NCBI GenBank assembly: GCA_009774395.1 | Contig: VSNQ01000108.1 | Span: 1-16,161, forward strand | Source: Lachnospiraceae bacterium | GTDB lineage: Bacteria; Bacillota; Clostridia; Lachnospirales; Lachnospiraceae | DNA length: 16,161 nucleotides | Reading direction: 5' to 3' | Part shown: in pieces, positions 7,140-13,789 of the stretch | Layout of the letters: every line of letters starts with the position of its first letter | Position numbering within the stretch: position 1 is the stretch's first letter | Translations under genes and position numbers: made by a program | Notes under the pieces: generated by a model | Databases searched by the model: none | What the model was told of the DNA's origin: nothing | What the model saw: the letters and a program-made list of their open reading frames with translations, nothing else

Positions 7140-8417
7140 TTACAGCCCATTTTCCATTCTTGCCATATACAGAAGCAGATTGACGCAGAATATGCCCTTC
7201 TGTGCCGTGACTGCCATTGTACCATTATACTTCTCCACAATCTTCTTCACATTTTTCAATCCGATTCCATGCTGTTCCGTAAAAGGCTTCGTTGTCTTTA
7301 AGATCGTATCCTTTCTATTCTGTTCCTTGCGCAAGATACAGGAGGATTCAAAACTATTCTCAATTTTTACCTTTAGAATCCCTCTTTTCAATTTAATATG
7401 AACGCTCAGATATTTATTTTCCGTCTTGCCGGCTGCCTTAATCGCATTTTCAAGCAGGTTTCCCAACATGACATTGATATCAAAAGAATGTCTGACTTTT
7501 TCTGGCAGCATTACTTTTATATCCACAGTTTTCAGTTCCTTCTCAGCCTTTTGGAGCATAAAATTGAGTACGCTGTCAATCTCCAGATTTCCAGATGAAA
7601 CAATCTCATTGGGATTCTTGAGAAATGAATTCATCTCATCAATATACTTCTGTATTTCTGCTACGTCATGTTTATTCGCCAACAGCATCAATTCGCTGAG
7701 ATGGTGTTTTATATCATGCCGTAAGGCTTTTATCTTTTCTTCTCCCCTCAAAACAACATTCAGTTGGTTTGCGTATGCCTGTAACTGCGTCTTCAGCATT
7801 TCCATCTCATATTGCTGTGAAATAGAATGCAGCAATAAATTATACAGATACAGCATAAGAAAATTTGCAATCAACAACCCAATGCTCACAATGGTAAGCC
7901 CTATGCCTGTACACGTATCCGTATAAATCAACAGAATAATGACTATACTACTGCATATGGGCATCAGCACCAACGAAATATTTTGAGCATCCTCGGCATC
8001 TTTATGAATTGTAATCATTTTTTCTATCACTAACTCACACATGAAAATCAGAAAAAACGATATGACTGCATAAATCTGATTATAGGCTCCCTCATCCCGG
8101 TAATTGACAAATAAGGATGTAGCTGCCACATCACAGCCGCAATTTACCAAATAAATCGTACCGGTTATAAACAGATTTGTCCTGACGGACTTCGTATACA
8201 ACCATACGATTGCACCGATTCCCATCAGATTACATATCATATTAATCCATACTGTGTGAAATTCCCAAAATAACACAGTATTTATAACAAAAAAACAACC
8301 ATAGACAATGTGTTTTTTCTTTTTTTCTACGTCTGCCCCCAAAAAGATTGACGCACATCTGCCAATCAGAAATATCCGAAAAAGATTGGTCAGCGCACAA
8401 ATCATAAAATCAAGCAT
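7140..8417 (-). CDS. GHKL-type (AgrC-like) sensor histidine kinase
   Basis: A protein of 425 residues. About six membrane segments fill residues 1-195, the AgrC/peptide-pheromone sensor layout. A coiled linker (about 200-230) leads to the H box ALRHDIKHHL with H234. The N box NLLENAIKA has N324, and the G box is HGIGLKNVKKIV (383-394). The lack of a classical HisKA domain and the spacing are typical of the AgrC/ComD (HPK10) group. The ATG follows the upstream response-regulator stop by two bases with GGGAGG before it, so the two are co-translated. The ligand is probably an extracellular peptide, but no peptide gene or AgrB/AgrD is visible here. Confidence 0.93.
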   Translation of the reverse strand: MLDFMICALTNLFRIFLIGRCASIFLGADVEKKKKHIVYGCFFVINTVLFWEFHTVWINMICNLMGIGAIVWLYTKSVRTNLFITGTIYLVNCGCDVAATSLFVNYRDEGAYNQIYAVISFFLIFMCELVIEKMITIHKDAEDAQNISLVLMPICSSIVIILLIYTDTCTGIGLTIVSIGLLIANFLMLYLYNLLLHSISQQYEMEMLKTQLQAYANQLNVVLRGEEKIKALRHDIKHHLSELMLLANKHDVAEIQKYIDEMNSFLKNPNEIVSSGNLEIDSVLNFMLQKAEKELKTVDIKVMLPEKVRHSFDINVMLGNLLENAIKAAGKTENKYLSVHIKLKRGILKVKIENSFESSCILRKEQNRKDTILKTTKPFTEQHGIGLKNVKKIVEKYNGTMAVTAQKGIFCVNLLLYMARMENGL

Positions 8418-8419
8418 AT

Positions 8420-9124
8420 CTATTCCTCCCTTAAAAGTTCATCTCTCACAAGTTTTCGATTTGCCAGACTGATTGTCAATATCGTGCCATCTACCAATTC
8501 CACCATCTCATATGTGTATCGGAAAACATATTCTTTGTTTATGATATAAGACTGATGTATCACAATAAAATCCTCTGACAGGCATTTCACAACATTTTTT
8601 AGTTTGCCATAAAATTCAAATGTGGCTTTCATGGTTACAACCTTTACCTTACGCCCCTTGCTTTCAAGATAAACAATATCTCCCATAGGAATGTAATAGT
8701 AATCTTTTCCCCGTTGAAATTCAAACCTTTCATTTCTCTTTTTTGCAATTTTGAGTGCCATACCCATAACTTCATTAATCTGTTCCTGCAAGATTGGTTT
8801 AATCAGAAAATCCAAAGGCTGTGTTTTGAATAATTGCTGTGCATAGGATGCTTTTCCCGAAATATATACAATCTGCAATCCCATATTATCCAATTGGTTT
8901 CTGATATAAGTACCGACTTCAATACCTGTCATTTTAAAAAGTTCTATATCCAGAAAAAGAAGATCCAGATAACCGCCTGATGCCAGATAGTTTCTTAAAC
9001 TTTCTCCTGTATACCAAATATATGTATCAACTTGAATATTCTTTTCTTGTGCATATTGCAAAAGCATATTTTCAATAGATGTACAAACGTTCTCTCCATC
9101 ATCACATATTCCAATGTTATACAT
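8420..9124 (-). CDS. LytTR-family response regulator (AgrA/ComE-like)
   Basis: A protein of 234 residues. The receiver domain (1-120) has the acidic pair D8/D9 in ICDD, phospho-acceptor D59 in LLFLDIEL and K109 in FLIKP. The LytTR DNA-binding domain (about 135-232) shows IVYLESKGRKVKV, FVIHQSYIIN and the C-terminal LANRKLVRDEL. I chose the ATG at 9124, which has GAGGTG 5 bases upstream and begins MYNIGICDD. A start 13 codons earlier would add residues foreign to the family. It is transcribed from the consensus promoter at 9195-9223 together with the downstream kinase. Likely targets are its own promoter and the neighbouring lipoprotein/ABC operon; this is inferred from adjacency. Confidence 0.93.
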   Translation of the reverse strand: MYNIGICDDGENVCTSIENMLLQYAQEKNIQVDTYIWYTGESLRNYLASGGYLDLLFLDIELFKMTGIEVGTYIRNQLDNMGLQIVYISGKASYAQQLFKTQPLDFLIKPILQEQINEVMGMALKIAKKRNERFEFQRGKDYYYIPMGDIVYLESKGRKVKVVTMKATFEFYGKLKNVVKCLSEDFIVIHQSYIINKEYVFRYTYEMVELVDGTILTISLANRKLVRDELLREE

Positions 9125-9172
9125 ACTGCACCTCGTAATATTTTTTACGCTAAAACAATACATCTTTCACAA

Positions 9173-9256
9173 TTAAAATTTAACGCTGCTTGTGATTATA
9201 TCGCCAGGAAGCAGTGATGTCAAACGATATCGAGCATAAAAATACTCATATAACAT
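9173..9256 (-). other. Possible 27-residue ORF overlapping the promoter
   Basis: An ATG at 9256 preceded by AGGAGAAGTA opens a frame starting MLYEYFYARYRLTSLLPGD and ending at 9173. It spans the consensus promoter of the two-component operon. It follows the DUF6674-like pseudogene, so it is probably the remnant of the next gene in that former operon rather than a functional peptide. Confidence 0.25.
9195..9223 (-). promoter_or_regulatory. Consensus sigma-A promoter of the LytTR/GHKL operon
   Basis: On the minus strand TTGACA (9218-9223) and TATAAT (9195-9200) are separated by exactly 17 bases, a perfect core match. The predicted start near 9188 gives a leader of about 60 bases before the regulator ATG at 9124. 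Confidence 0.8.
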
Positions 9257-9269
9257 TACTTCTCCTATA

Positions 9270-9338
9270 TTCCGAAAATCAGAATTCTTGAAGTTTATCT
9301 TCTTTACCTCTTGATTTCCGAAAATCGGAACTCTTTAA
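9270..9338. repeat. Pair of 23-bp direct repeats with palindromic core
   Basis: Copies at 9270-9292 and 9316-9338 share 20 of 23 bases, starting with TTCCGAAAATC. The 46-bp spacing is about four and a half helical turns. The second copy's core TTCCGAAAATCGGAA is a near-perfect palindrome. The first copy ends about 47 bases upstream of the -35 box of the two-component promoter. They may be activator sites or a tandem duplication of the end of the neighbouring pseudogene. Confidence 0.5.
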
Positions 9339-9551
9339 ACGGCTTCGGCTGGTTTTTCTGCAACTGTTCAAGCTGCTGTCTGACGCCCTGTAACTCGTCC
9401 GCCATCACAGCAAGCTGCAGCTGCATACCTGCCGCAACCGGAAAAGCTCCATGAAGTCCTGTGACTGCTCCCCCATGTTCTGCTGGTTAATCAACTCCAT
9501 GAACTGCTTTATTACATCATTTTCCTCTGTGGACTGTTTTGTATCTGTCAT
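9304..9551 (-). pseudogene. DUF6674-like accessory gene of an integrative element, frameshifted
   Basis: The ATG at 9551 has AAAGGA upstream and opens MTDTKQSTEENDVIKQFMEL, continuing to DFMELF. The frame then breaks near 9440 and resumes in another frame as AAGMQLQLAVMADELQGVRQ, then QLEQLQKNQPKPFKEFRFSE, with a stop at 9304-9306. The joined protein of about 80 residues is a small acidic coiled-coil protein. It resembles the DUF6674 proteins that I associate with integrative conjugative elements of gut Clostridia; this family name is from memory. As written, translation stops shortly after the break, so it is a pseudogene. Confidence 0.6.
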
Positions 9552-9582
9552 ATTTTATTTTCCTTTCTTTTTCTGCGCAAAA

Positions 9583-9612
9583 ATACCGTCCTGAATCATT
9601 ACAGGATGGTAT
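9583..9612 (-). terminator. Intrinsic terminator between GNAT and DUF6674-like remnants
   Basis: Arms ATACCGTCCTG (9583-9593) and CAGGATGGTAT (9602-9612) pair with one G-T. On the minus strand the stem is followed by TTTTTG. Confidence 0.7.
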
Positions 9613-9626
9613 CCCCAAAAATTTAA

Positions 9627-9661
9627 AGGTGCATGGATATTGATATTCTATACCTGCACCT
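9627..9661 (-). terminator. Weaker hairpin just after the GNAT pseudogene
   Basis: Arms AGGTGCA (9627-9633) and TGCACCT (9655-9661) enclose a 21-base loop. On the minus strand the stem is followed by TTAAATTTTTGG. It may back up the terminator at 9583-9612. Confidence 0.4.
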
Positions 9662-9688
9662 AAAGTTACTGTTGCTATTCAATTTTAA

Positions 9689-10094
9689 TCAGAGCAGCCT
9701 TAAAAGCTGTACCAGCTCATGCGGATCTGTTTCTTTTGATGCTGTCAGTCTGGTGTCAAACTGCCGGAATTTATTGTCCCAATAAAATGACAGCAGTTTT
9801 TCCTCATTATTTGCCTCCAAAAACACCACCACTCCGCCTCCCATATACTGACTGCATATCCTCAATAACACTCCAAGACAGTTCGAGAAGCTCCGCACCC
9901 GTAATTTCCTTGTTCCTGCCATCTGCGTAATTTTTGCCAAGCTGTGCAATCAGGTATGCTGACATGGTATATGTCTGTGTCCGGCTGTCAAAATCACTGA
10001 CACGCATAATTTTCCTTTTTATTGTATTGCCTACCCTTTCACCACGAACTGTCAGAGGTTTCAATGCTATGGTAAAATATCCAACTAATGCCAT
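9689..10094 (-). pseudogene. GNAT acetyltransferase, N-terminally truncated and frameshifted
   Basis: The upstream half (from 10094) encodes ALVGYFTIALKPLTVRGERV ... YTMSAYLIAQLGKNYADG and ends at ELLELSWSVIEDMQ. The downstream half, in another frame, encodes QYMGGGVVVFLEANNEEKLL ... DNKFRQFDTR ... HELVQLLRLL and stops at 9689. Together they match the C-terminal two thirds of a GNAT-type acetyltransferase often carried on clostridial integrative elements. The family's first roughly 60 residues are missing. The break is a tandem duplication of ACTG (9847-9850 and 9851-9854). Removing one copy restores DMQYMGGG in a single frame. It is inactive as it stands. Confidence 0.75.
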
Positions 10095-10272
10095 ACTTTA
10101 CCTATAGGAAGTTATCTTATGTTTTCCTGTTCAATCAGGAAATTTTTATTCATATTATGTGGAAACTTATAGAGAATAAGAACTTTTATACGATTACACA
10201 GAATGGATTATAACTGGAAATTTAAGTACCACTATAGATGAGAAGAACCTGTCTGTGGGGAAAATGTTAAAA
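10095..10272. other. Non-coding gap between GNAT and Rpn genes
   Basis: I see no gene here. Several stops occur in all frames and no ribosome binding site precedes an open frame. The repeat hairpin and terminator listed next close the gap. Confidence 0.5.
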
Positions 10273-10304
10273 ACAGGGACAACCTCAAATTTTGCTACCC
10301 CTGT
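10273..10304. repeat. TACCCCTG hairpin element (copy a)
   Basis: Left arm ACAGGG (10273-10278) faces CCCTGT (10299-10304) across a 20-base loop. The right arm belongs to TACCCCTGT (10296-10304), a motif recurring to 15158. Confidence 0.5.
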
Positions 10305-10308
10305 CAGA

Positions 10309-10346
10309 AAAGACGCATGGTTTACATTCCTGCTCCATGCGCCTTT
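10309..10346 (-). terminator. Terminator of the Rpn gene
   Basis: Arms AAAGACGCATGG (10309-10320) and CCATGCGCCTTT (10335-10346) form a 12-bp stem with one G-T pair. On the minus strand the stem leads into TTTTC. It lies 35 bases after the Rpn stop codon. Confidence 0.7.
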
Positions 10347-10380
10347 AGACTATTTCGTTGATATTGAATTATTTATTTGA

Positions 10381-11121
10381 TTATGCAAACTGCATTGATT
10401 GACTTTCCAATTCTTTAATTGTATCAAGAGATAACTCTGTATAATCAGCTATATCTTCCAATGACATTTTACCTGCTTTAATCATACGAATAGCCATTTT
10501 CTTTGCCTTATTTTGTTCTGCCTGCTGTGCCGCCTCTCTTCGCATATCTTCCATAATTTTACACATAGCCGCAACTCCTTTCTCGTCTTGCTTGTAATAC
10601 CTTGCCTTTTTCGCAAGAGCCTCATAGTTCATATCTTCAGGATTAGTACACGAAAAATCATGCATTAACTTACCAATTTCATCATCACCCCTATATTTTC
10701 CATTAACATATAGGATATGCGAACTATCACCAAATAATACCTTGTTTTCCCCGATAGTGACATATCTCTCTACCAAATAGATCGGCTGGTTTCCCTGCAT
10801 TACATCATTCTCTGTTATGAAAATAACATAACTGTCGGGAATATCCTCTGTATCATCACCAGTTTTTAATATATGTGCATCTAATAAGCTGCTATTGTGC
10901 CTCGCCCTTTTTGCGCCTGCTCCTGAGTCTTTCCTCTGAATTTCTATGTCAAATTCCTTCTTGGTGCTGTCAACTGCATGAACATCTAAAATAGCGGAAC
11001 GCCCCTGCAAGTTCTTCATTGGTTCCTGTGTCCTGACTGATTTAACTGTTATGTCCTGCCGTCCCAATACAATCCGCAGTATTAGTTCCACTCCTTCAAA
11101 ATTATCTGCAAGGCAGACAGT
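10381..11121 (-). CDS. Rpn-type PD-(D/E)XK nuclease, 3' exon (gene split by group II intron)
   Basis: This exon supplies 246 residues, from TVCLADNFEGVELILRIVLG to the stop. The nuclease core shows LDVHAVDSTKKEFDIEIQRK, with the family's D and E-x-Q residues. SYVIFIT, HILYVNGKYRG, GKLMHDFSCTNPEDM and an Ala/Lys-rich tail follow. The last stretch, GKMSLEDIADYTELSLDTIK, is the HTH-like C-terminus common in TIGR01784 proteins. Rpn proteins are DNA endonucleases linked to recombination. Joined to the exon at 12673-12750 it forms one frame of 272 residues, a normal family length, with no frameshift. Function depends on splicing of the intron, whose own maturase is truncated. An internal TTG/GTG start could give an N-terminally shortened protein. 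Confidence 0.85.
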   Translation of the reverse strand, partial: TVCLADNFEGVELILRIVLGRQDITVKSVRTQEPMKNLQGRSAILDVHAVDSTKKEFDIEIQRKDSGAGAKRARHNSSLLDAHILKTGDDTEDIPDSYVIFITENDVMQGNQPIYLVERYVTIGENKVLFGDSSHILYVNGKYRGDDEIGKLMHDFSCTNPEDMNYEALAKKARYYKQDEKGVAAMCKIMEDMRREAAQQAEQNKAKKMAIRMIKAGKMSLEDIADYTELSLDTIKELESQSMQFA

Positions 11122-11162
11122 GTCAAGTAGGTTAGCGGTGTTACCGCCGCTTTCCCCTTTAA

Positions 11163-11196
11163 GAACCGTACGTAACAGTTTCCCGTCATACGGCTC
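11163..11196 (-). ncRNA. Group II intron domain V
   Basis: A 34-base hairpin starting GAGCCGTATGACGGGAAA and ending GTTACGTACGGTTC, with the near-invariant AGC-containing lower stem and a GAAA tetraloop. This is the catalytic core of the intron RNA and fixes the intron's orientation. Confidence 0.9.
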
Positions 11197-11232
11197 AAGC
11201 GTTTTATCACTCTTTCGAGCGACAGTACATAT

Positions 11233-12201
11233 TTAAACAATGGTTTTCGCTTCAATCGGTATTTTCCTGCTTCTTTCAATAAAGTATTGTTGATTTATGT
11301 ACGGGTTTTCGGAAAGTTTTAGTTTGGGGTGTCTGACTATTGGTATATATGATAATGCTCTTAATTCTGCTTCATCTGTTGCGAACACCCAGTTTCTACT
11401 TCCTTTTGTATGCCAGTATTTTTCTTTTATCCACCTTCTCCCTTTACGAGGGTGGCGATGGCATGCCCATTTCCAAAGCAAGATAAATACTGTTCTGTCA
11501 ACTTTTTGAAAGGTAACTTTTGAACATACCGATTTGTGGTAGTTCCCCCAACCTGTCAGCTTCTGATTTAGCTGGTGAATCACTATTTTCTGCGGTAAGG
11601 CTCTTCCTTTTCGGATTATCGTTTCATGGAGGGAATTTGTAAGGCTTTTGATTGACTTGCCTGATGGTTTGATGATAAGTTTTTCTTTGAATTTACGGAA
11701 ATTCCATCCGAGAAAGTCAAATCCCTCATTTATATTTGTTATTAATGTCTTCTCCTCCGATAGCTGCAACCCTCTTTGTGCAAGATATTCTTTTATACAC
11801 CGTTTAGCTTGGGTTGCTGTTTCTTCATTTATCGCGGTTACGATGAAATCGTCAGCGTATCTTATGAAATTTACCTTGTGCTTCTTATGTTCACGTGACG
11901 ATATATTGCCCTTTCGGCTTGTATCAAAGTTTTCCGCGAGCATATTCTGTATCCCATCAAGTGCCATGTTAGCTAATATTGGCGATATGACACCGCCCTG
12001 CGGTGTTCCATCTTCGCTTGAATACAGCTCTCCGTCGTATACATACCCGCATTTAAGGAATTGCTTCAGAACCGACTTATCCATAGGGATGTTGTCTATC
12101 AACCATTCATGACTTATGTTGTCAAAACAGCCTTTTATATCTCCTTTAAAACACCATGGGATAAGTCTGCGCCTTTTCAGACTGCGGCAAATTTTGAACC
12201 G
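11233..12201 (-). pseudogene. Group II intron reverse transcriptase/maturase, N-terminal half missing
   Basis: The open frame starts after an in-frame TAG at 12202-12204 and has no proper start codon. From the N-terminus it shows FKGDIKGCFDNISHEWL (RT motif 3), GTPQGGVISPILANMALDG (motif 4) and the catalytic YADDFIV (motif 5). The thumb region follows, then the maturase (GIIM) motif NQKLTGWGNYHKSV with LLWKWACHRHPRKGRRWIKE. Fingers motifs 0-2, including the usual GFRP..RS block, are absent or scrambled just upstream. There is no HNH endonuclease after NPYINQQYF; the frame ends at 11233, some 35 bases before domain V. Because motifs 0-2 and a start codon are missing, I judge it unable to support retrohoming. 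Confidence 0.85.
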
Positions 12202-12396
12202 CTATACAGACCATTACAGCCTGTCATTCGCTTTTTATCCCTTTCCTCTGCCCTCTGTGTCATTTCTTGTCCTTACGGACTCAATACCTCATTACTGGAA
12301 CACATAGGGTTTACCAAGTTTCACAATGTAGATAATTGTGAATGCTTTAGGTACTGTCAACTGAACCGAGAGGAATTGTGTCCATTTGTCTGACGG

Positions 12397-12403
12397 CTTT
12401 ATG
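12397..12403 (-). other. EBS1 of the group II intron
   Basis: The minus-strand heptamer CATAAAG pairs perfectly with the last seven bases of the 5' exon (12673-12679). It lies at intron positions 270-276, where EBS1 is found in related introns. A possible EBS2, ATCGTT (12470-12475), pairs with GACGAT further upstream in the exon using one G-T pair. Confidence 0.7.
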
Positions 12404-12672
12404 ATACCTCCAAACCACCTCTTTACCTTTTGGTCTAAGCGTGTCAGCCTTATTTCGCTTATTCGACGTAACGATTCTTAAAAACAGTTCGCTTTACGCT
12501 TACCTTGGCATTCTTACCCTTACACTCTATCAGATTTTAGGCTGTCTGGTTTTGTGTGTTGTCCCATATGCTTTCCAACAGAATGATTACTCCTTCCGCA
12601 GAATATGGTAGGGTTATTCCAAATGGATAGAATAGCTTTTCAAGCAATCCACACTGCGACTTCTTGTCGCAC

Positions 12673-12750
12673 CATAAAGTCATCGTCCATATATCGGAGC
12701 GATTTCAACCGCTCTAAATCCTGTTGATGCATCTGAGCTGTTGTACTCAA
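12673..12750 (-). CDS. Rpn-type nuclease, 5' exon
   Basis: This exon encodes the first 26 residues, (M)STTAQMHQQDLERLKSLR then YMDDDFM. The aspartate-rich DDDFM followed by T is the characteristic N-terminal motif of this nuclease family. The start is a TTG at 12750 preceded by AAGGAAGGTGA at good spacing. An ATG at 12777 is in frame but lies within the likely -10 box TATAAT (12776-12781) and has no ribosome binding site. The -35 region (TTTTCA, 17-base spacer) is weak. The reading frame stops being Rpn exactly at the intron border after the ATG of DDDFM and resumes at 11121. Confidence 0.8.
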
Positions 12751-12823
12751 AATATCACCTTCCTTTACTATTCTCATTATACAACAAACAAAGTCTTTTG
12801 AAAACTAAATTTATTTAGTAAAA

Positions 12824-12832
12824 TACCCCTAT
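12824..12832. repeat. TACCCCT motif (copy b, without partner arm)
   Basis: TACCCCTAT followed by CAGA, similar to TACCCCTGTCAGA at 10296. The two copies flank the split Rpn gene. I see no complementary left arm here. Confidence 0.4.
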
Positions 12833-12938
12833 CAGATTTCACAAACAGTATATTTCCTTAGATAACAACGATTTATATTGATAATACCTTTCAGCTTTTC
12901 AGATAAACCCTATATCTACTCCGACGTTATCATGTCTT

Positions 12939-13025
12939 TTACGTCCAACTCAAGTACCCCATATACTGTAATCTGCAGCCAAGATACCTTGATGCCTCGC
13001 CAACCTTCAGTAACTTTTCTCCCAT
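12939..13025 (-). pseudogene. Excisionase-like HTH gene remnant
   Basis: The ATG at 13025 has AAAGGAG 9 bases upstream and opens MGEKLLKVGEASRYLG. This is the typical start of a MerR/excisionase-type (HTH_17) DNA-binding domain, as in Xis or IS607-type regulators. After YLGC the frame becomes meaningless and stops at 12939. Another frame continues with ITVYGVLELDVKDMITSE and a stop, which could be the displaced second helix. It is therefore a truncated, frameshifted fragment of a short DNA-binding protein, probably from a lost mobile element. Confidence 0.5.
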
Positions 13026-13158
13026 ATGCCTGAACTCCTTTCCCCCAAAATAATAGATTGGTTTAATACAGAAGGTTTATTCGGATATGGAGTTTTTAAA
13101 AATGGACTAACAAAAGGAATGGAACATATTTTCCAGACATGGAAATGAAAGATTTTGG

Positions 13159-13190
13159 ACAGGGGATATCATAGAAAAGAATACCCCTGT
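13159..13190. repeat. TACCCCTG hairpin element (copy c)
   Basis: Left arm ACAGGGG (13159-13165) pairs perfectly with CCCCTGT (13184-13190) across an 18-base loop. The right arm is part of TACCCCTGT (13182-13190). Confidence 0.6.
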
Positions 13191-13241
13191 GACAGCACAG
13201 AAGCGAACGTGTGCGATTTTATGCGAAAAATAGATATGGGC

Positions 13242-13273
13242 TACCCCTGCGGCAGTCCAAGGCAGAATCAGGG
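13242..13273. repeat. TACCCCTG hairpin element (copy d)
   Basis: TACCCCTG (13242-13249) is here followed, rather than preceded, by a partner: CCCTG (13245-13249) can pair with CAGGG (13269-13273). Confidence 0.4.
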
Positions 13274-13303
13274 AAATACCGCAAGGGTGCTAAAAACAAT
13301 AAA

Positions 13304-13336
13304 AGCATCTGCCACCTATAACAACTGGCAAATGCT
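13304..13336 (-). terminator. Terminator of the XRE regulator gene
   Basis: Arms AGCATCTGCCA (13304-13314) and TGGCAAATGCT (13326-13336) form an 11-bp stem with one mismatch. On the minus strand it is followed by TTTATTGTTTTT. It begins one base after the XRE stop codon. Confidence 0.8.
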
Positions 13337-13337
13337 C

Positions 13338-13667
13338 CTACCGCTTACAAAGACCATCCAGATATGCGTTTAACAACTCTTTGTCCTTTACCGACAGCAC
13401 CCGATACGAATTGATAATGTCCTGCTCCGTATCCGACAGACTTTCAATCCTGATCGGGTTCTTATCATACTCAAAAAACGCGCTCAGGCTGATGCCAAAC
13501 CCTTTGCAGATTCTGTCAAGCGTCGGTATGGACGGCACTGTCTTTCGGTTAAAAATATTGCTAAGGCTTCCATATGGGATATCTGCCTCCTTTGCAAGCC
13601 TGTACAGGCTCCAGTGCTTAAACTCCAAAAAGTACCTTATCCTGCTGATTACTTCATCTTCTACCAC
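13338..13667 (-). CDS. XRE-family helix-turn-helix transcriptional regulator
   Basis: A protein of 109 residues. The HTH_3 domain (about residues 8-58) runs RIRYFLEFKHWSLYRLAKEA, then IPYGSLSNIFNRKTVPSIPT and LDRICKGFGISLSAFF. The recognition helix sits around GSLSNIFN. The C-terminal tail ends SVKDKELLNAYLDGL, as in small SinR/Xre-like proteins. I chose the GTG at 13667, with AGGAGA about 7 bases upstream. The TTG nine codons earlier would place the ribosome binding site inside the gene. It is divergent from the zinc-ribbon gene; a palindrome upstream (13697-13718) may be its operator. The size and context fit a regulator from an integrative element or prophage. Confidence 0.9.
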   Translation of the reverse strand: MVEDEVISRIRYFLEFKHWSLYRLAKEADIPYGSLSNIFNRKTVPSIPTLDRICKGFGISLSAFFEYDKNPIRIESLSDTEQDIINSYRVLSVKDKELLNAYLDGLCKR

Positions 13668-13696
13668 TTGTGTTTCTCCTTCCTTATATTTCAATA

Positions 13697-13718
13697 TTGT
13701 AATTTAATTGAGTTACAA
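13697..13718. promoter_or_regulatory. Candidate operator between XRE and zinc-ribbon genes
   Basis: A 22-bp imperfect palindrome with perfect outer arms TTGTAA (13697-13702) and TTACAA (13713-13718), matching at 18 of 22 positions overall. It overlaps TACAAT, a possible -10 box of the XRE gene, so the XRE protein may repress its own transcription here. Confidence 0.45.
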
Positions 13719-13745
13719 ACAATAGTCTAAAATCTGAATTGCAAA

Positions 13746-13774
13746 TTGCAAATATATGTCAATTGAATTATAAT
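13746..13774 (+). promoter_or_regulatory. Promoter of the zinc-ribbon gene
   Basis: TTGCAA (13746-13751) and TATAAT (13769-13774) are separated by 17 bases. The -10 is perfect; the -35 matches 4 of 6. The tandem ATTGCAA repeats just upstream could be a regulator site. The leader is about 65 bases and contains the hairpin at 13790-13808. Confidence 0.6.
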
Positions 13775-13789
13775 CTTTAACATACTGTT

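Larger units (their letters stand above)
11122..12672 (-). mobile_element. Group II intron (1551 bp, E. coli-like/class B type) inserted in the Rpn gene
   Basis: The 5' end reads GTGCGACAAGAAG, matching the GUGYG consensus, at 12672. The 3' end ...CCTACTTGAC closes with the expected AY at 11122. Domain V (11163-11196) and domain VI are recognisable, with a candidate branch-point A 7 bases from the 3' end (11128). IBS1, CTTTATG, is the last seven bases of the 5' exon. It is fully complementary to CATAAAG (EBS1, forward 12397-12403) at intron positions 270-276. Excision at these borders rejoins the Rpn exons in frame. At 1551 bp it is about 1 kb shorter than typical ORF-bearing introns, because the reverse transcriptase lacks its N-terminal half. 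Confidence 0.9.
13026..13303. other. Non-coding gap with two TACCCCTG hairpins
   Basis: No supported gene lies here. A plus-strand frame at 13026-13148 (MPELLSPKIIDWFNTEG..., 40 codons) looks protein-like but has no ribosome binding site. It could be the tail of a lost gene. The hairpins at 13159-13190 and 13242-13273 are listed separately. Confidence 0.4.

Noticed and set aside
12648..12655. Alternative intron 5' border at a GTGTG sequence
   Set aside because: The GTGCG border at 12672 alone gives the perfect EBS1/IBS1 match and an in-frame exon junction.
13026..13148. Plus-strand 40-codon frame (MPELLSPKIIDWFNTEG...)
   Set aside because: It looks protein-like but has no ribosome binding site and no family I recognise; noted only as a possible gene tail.
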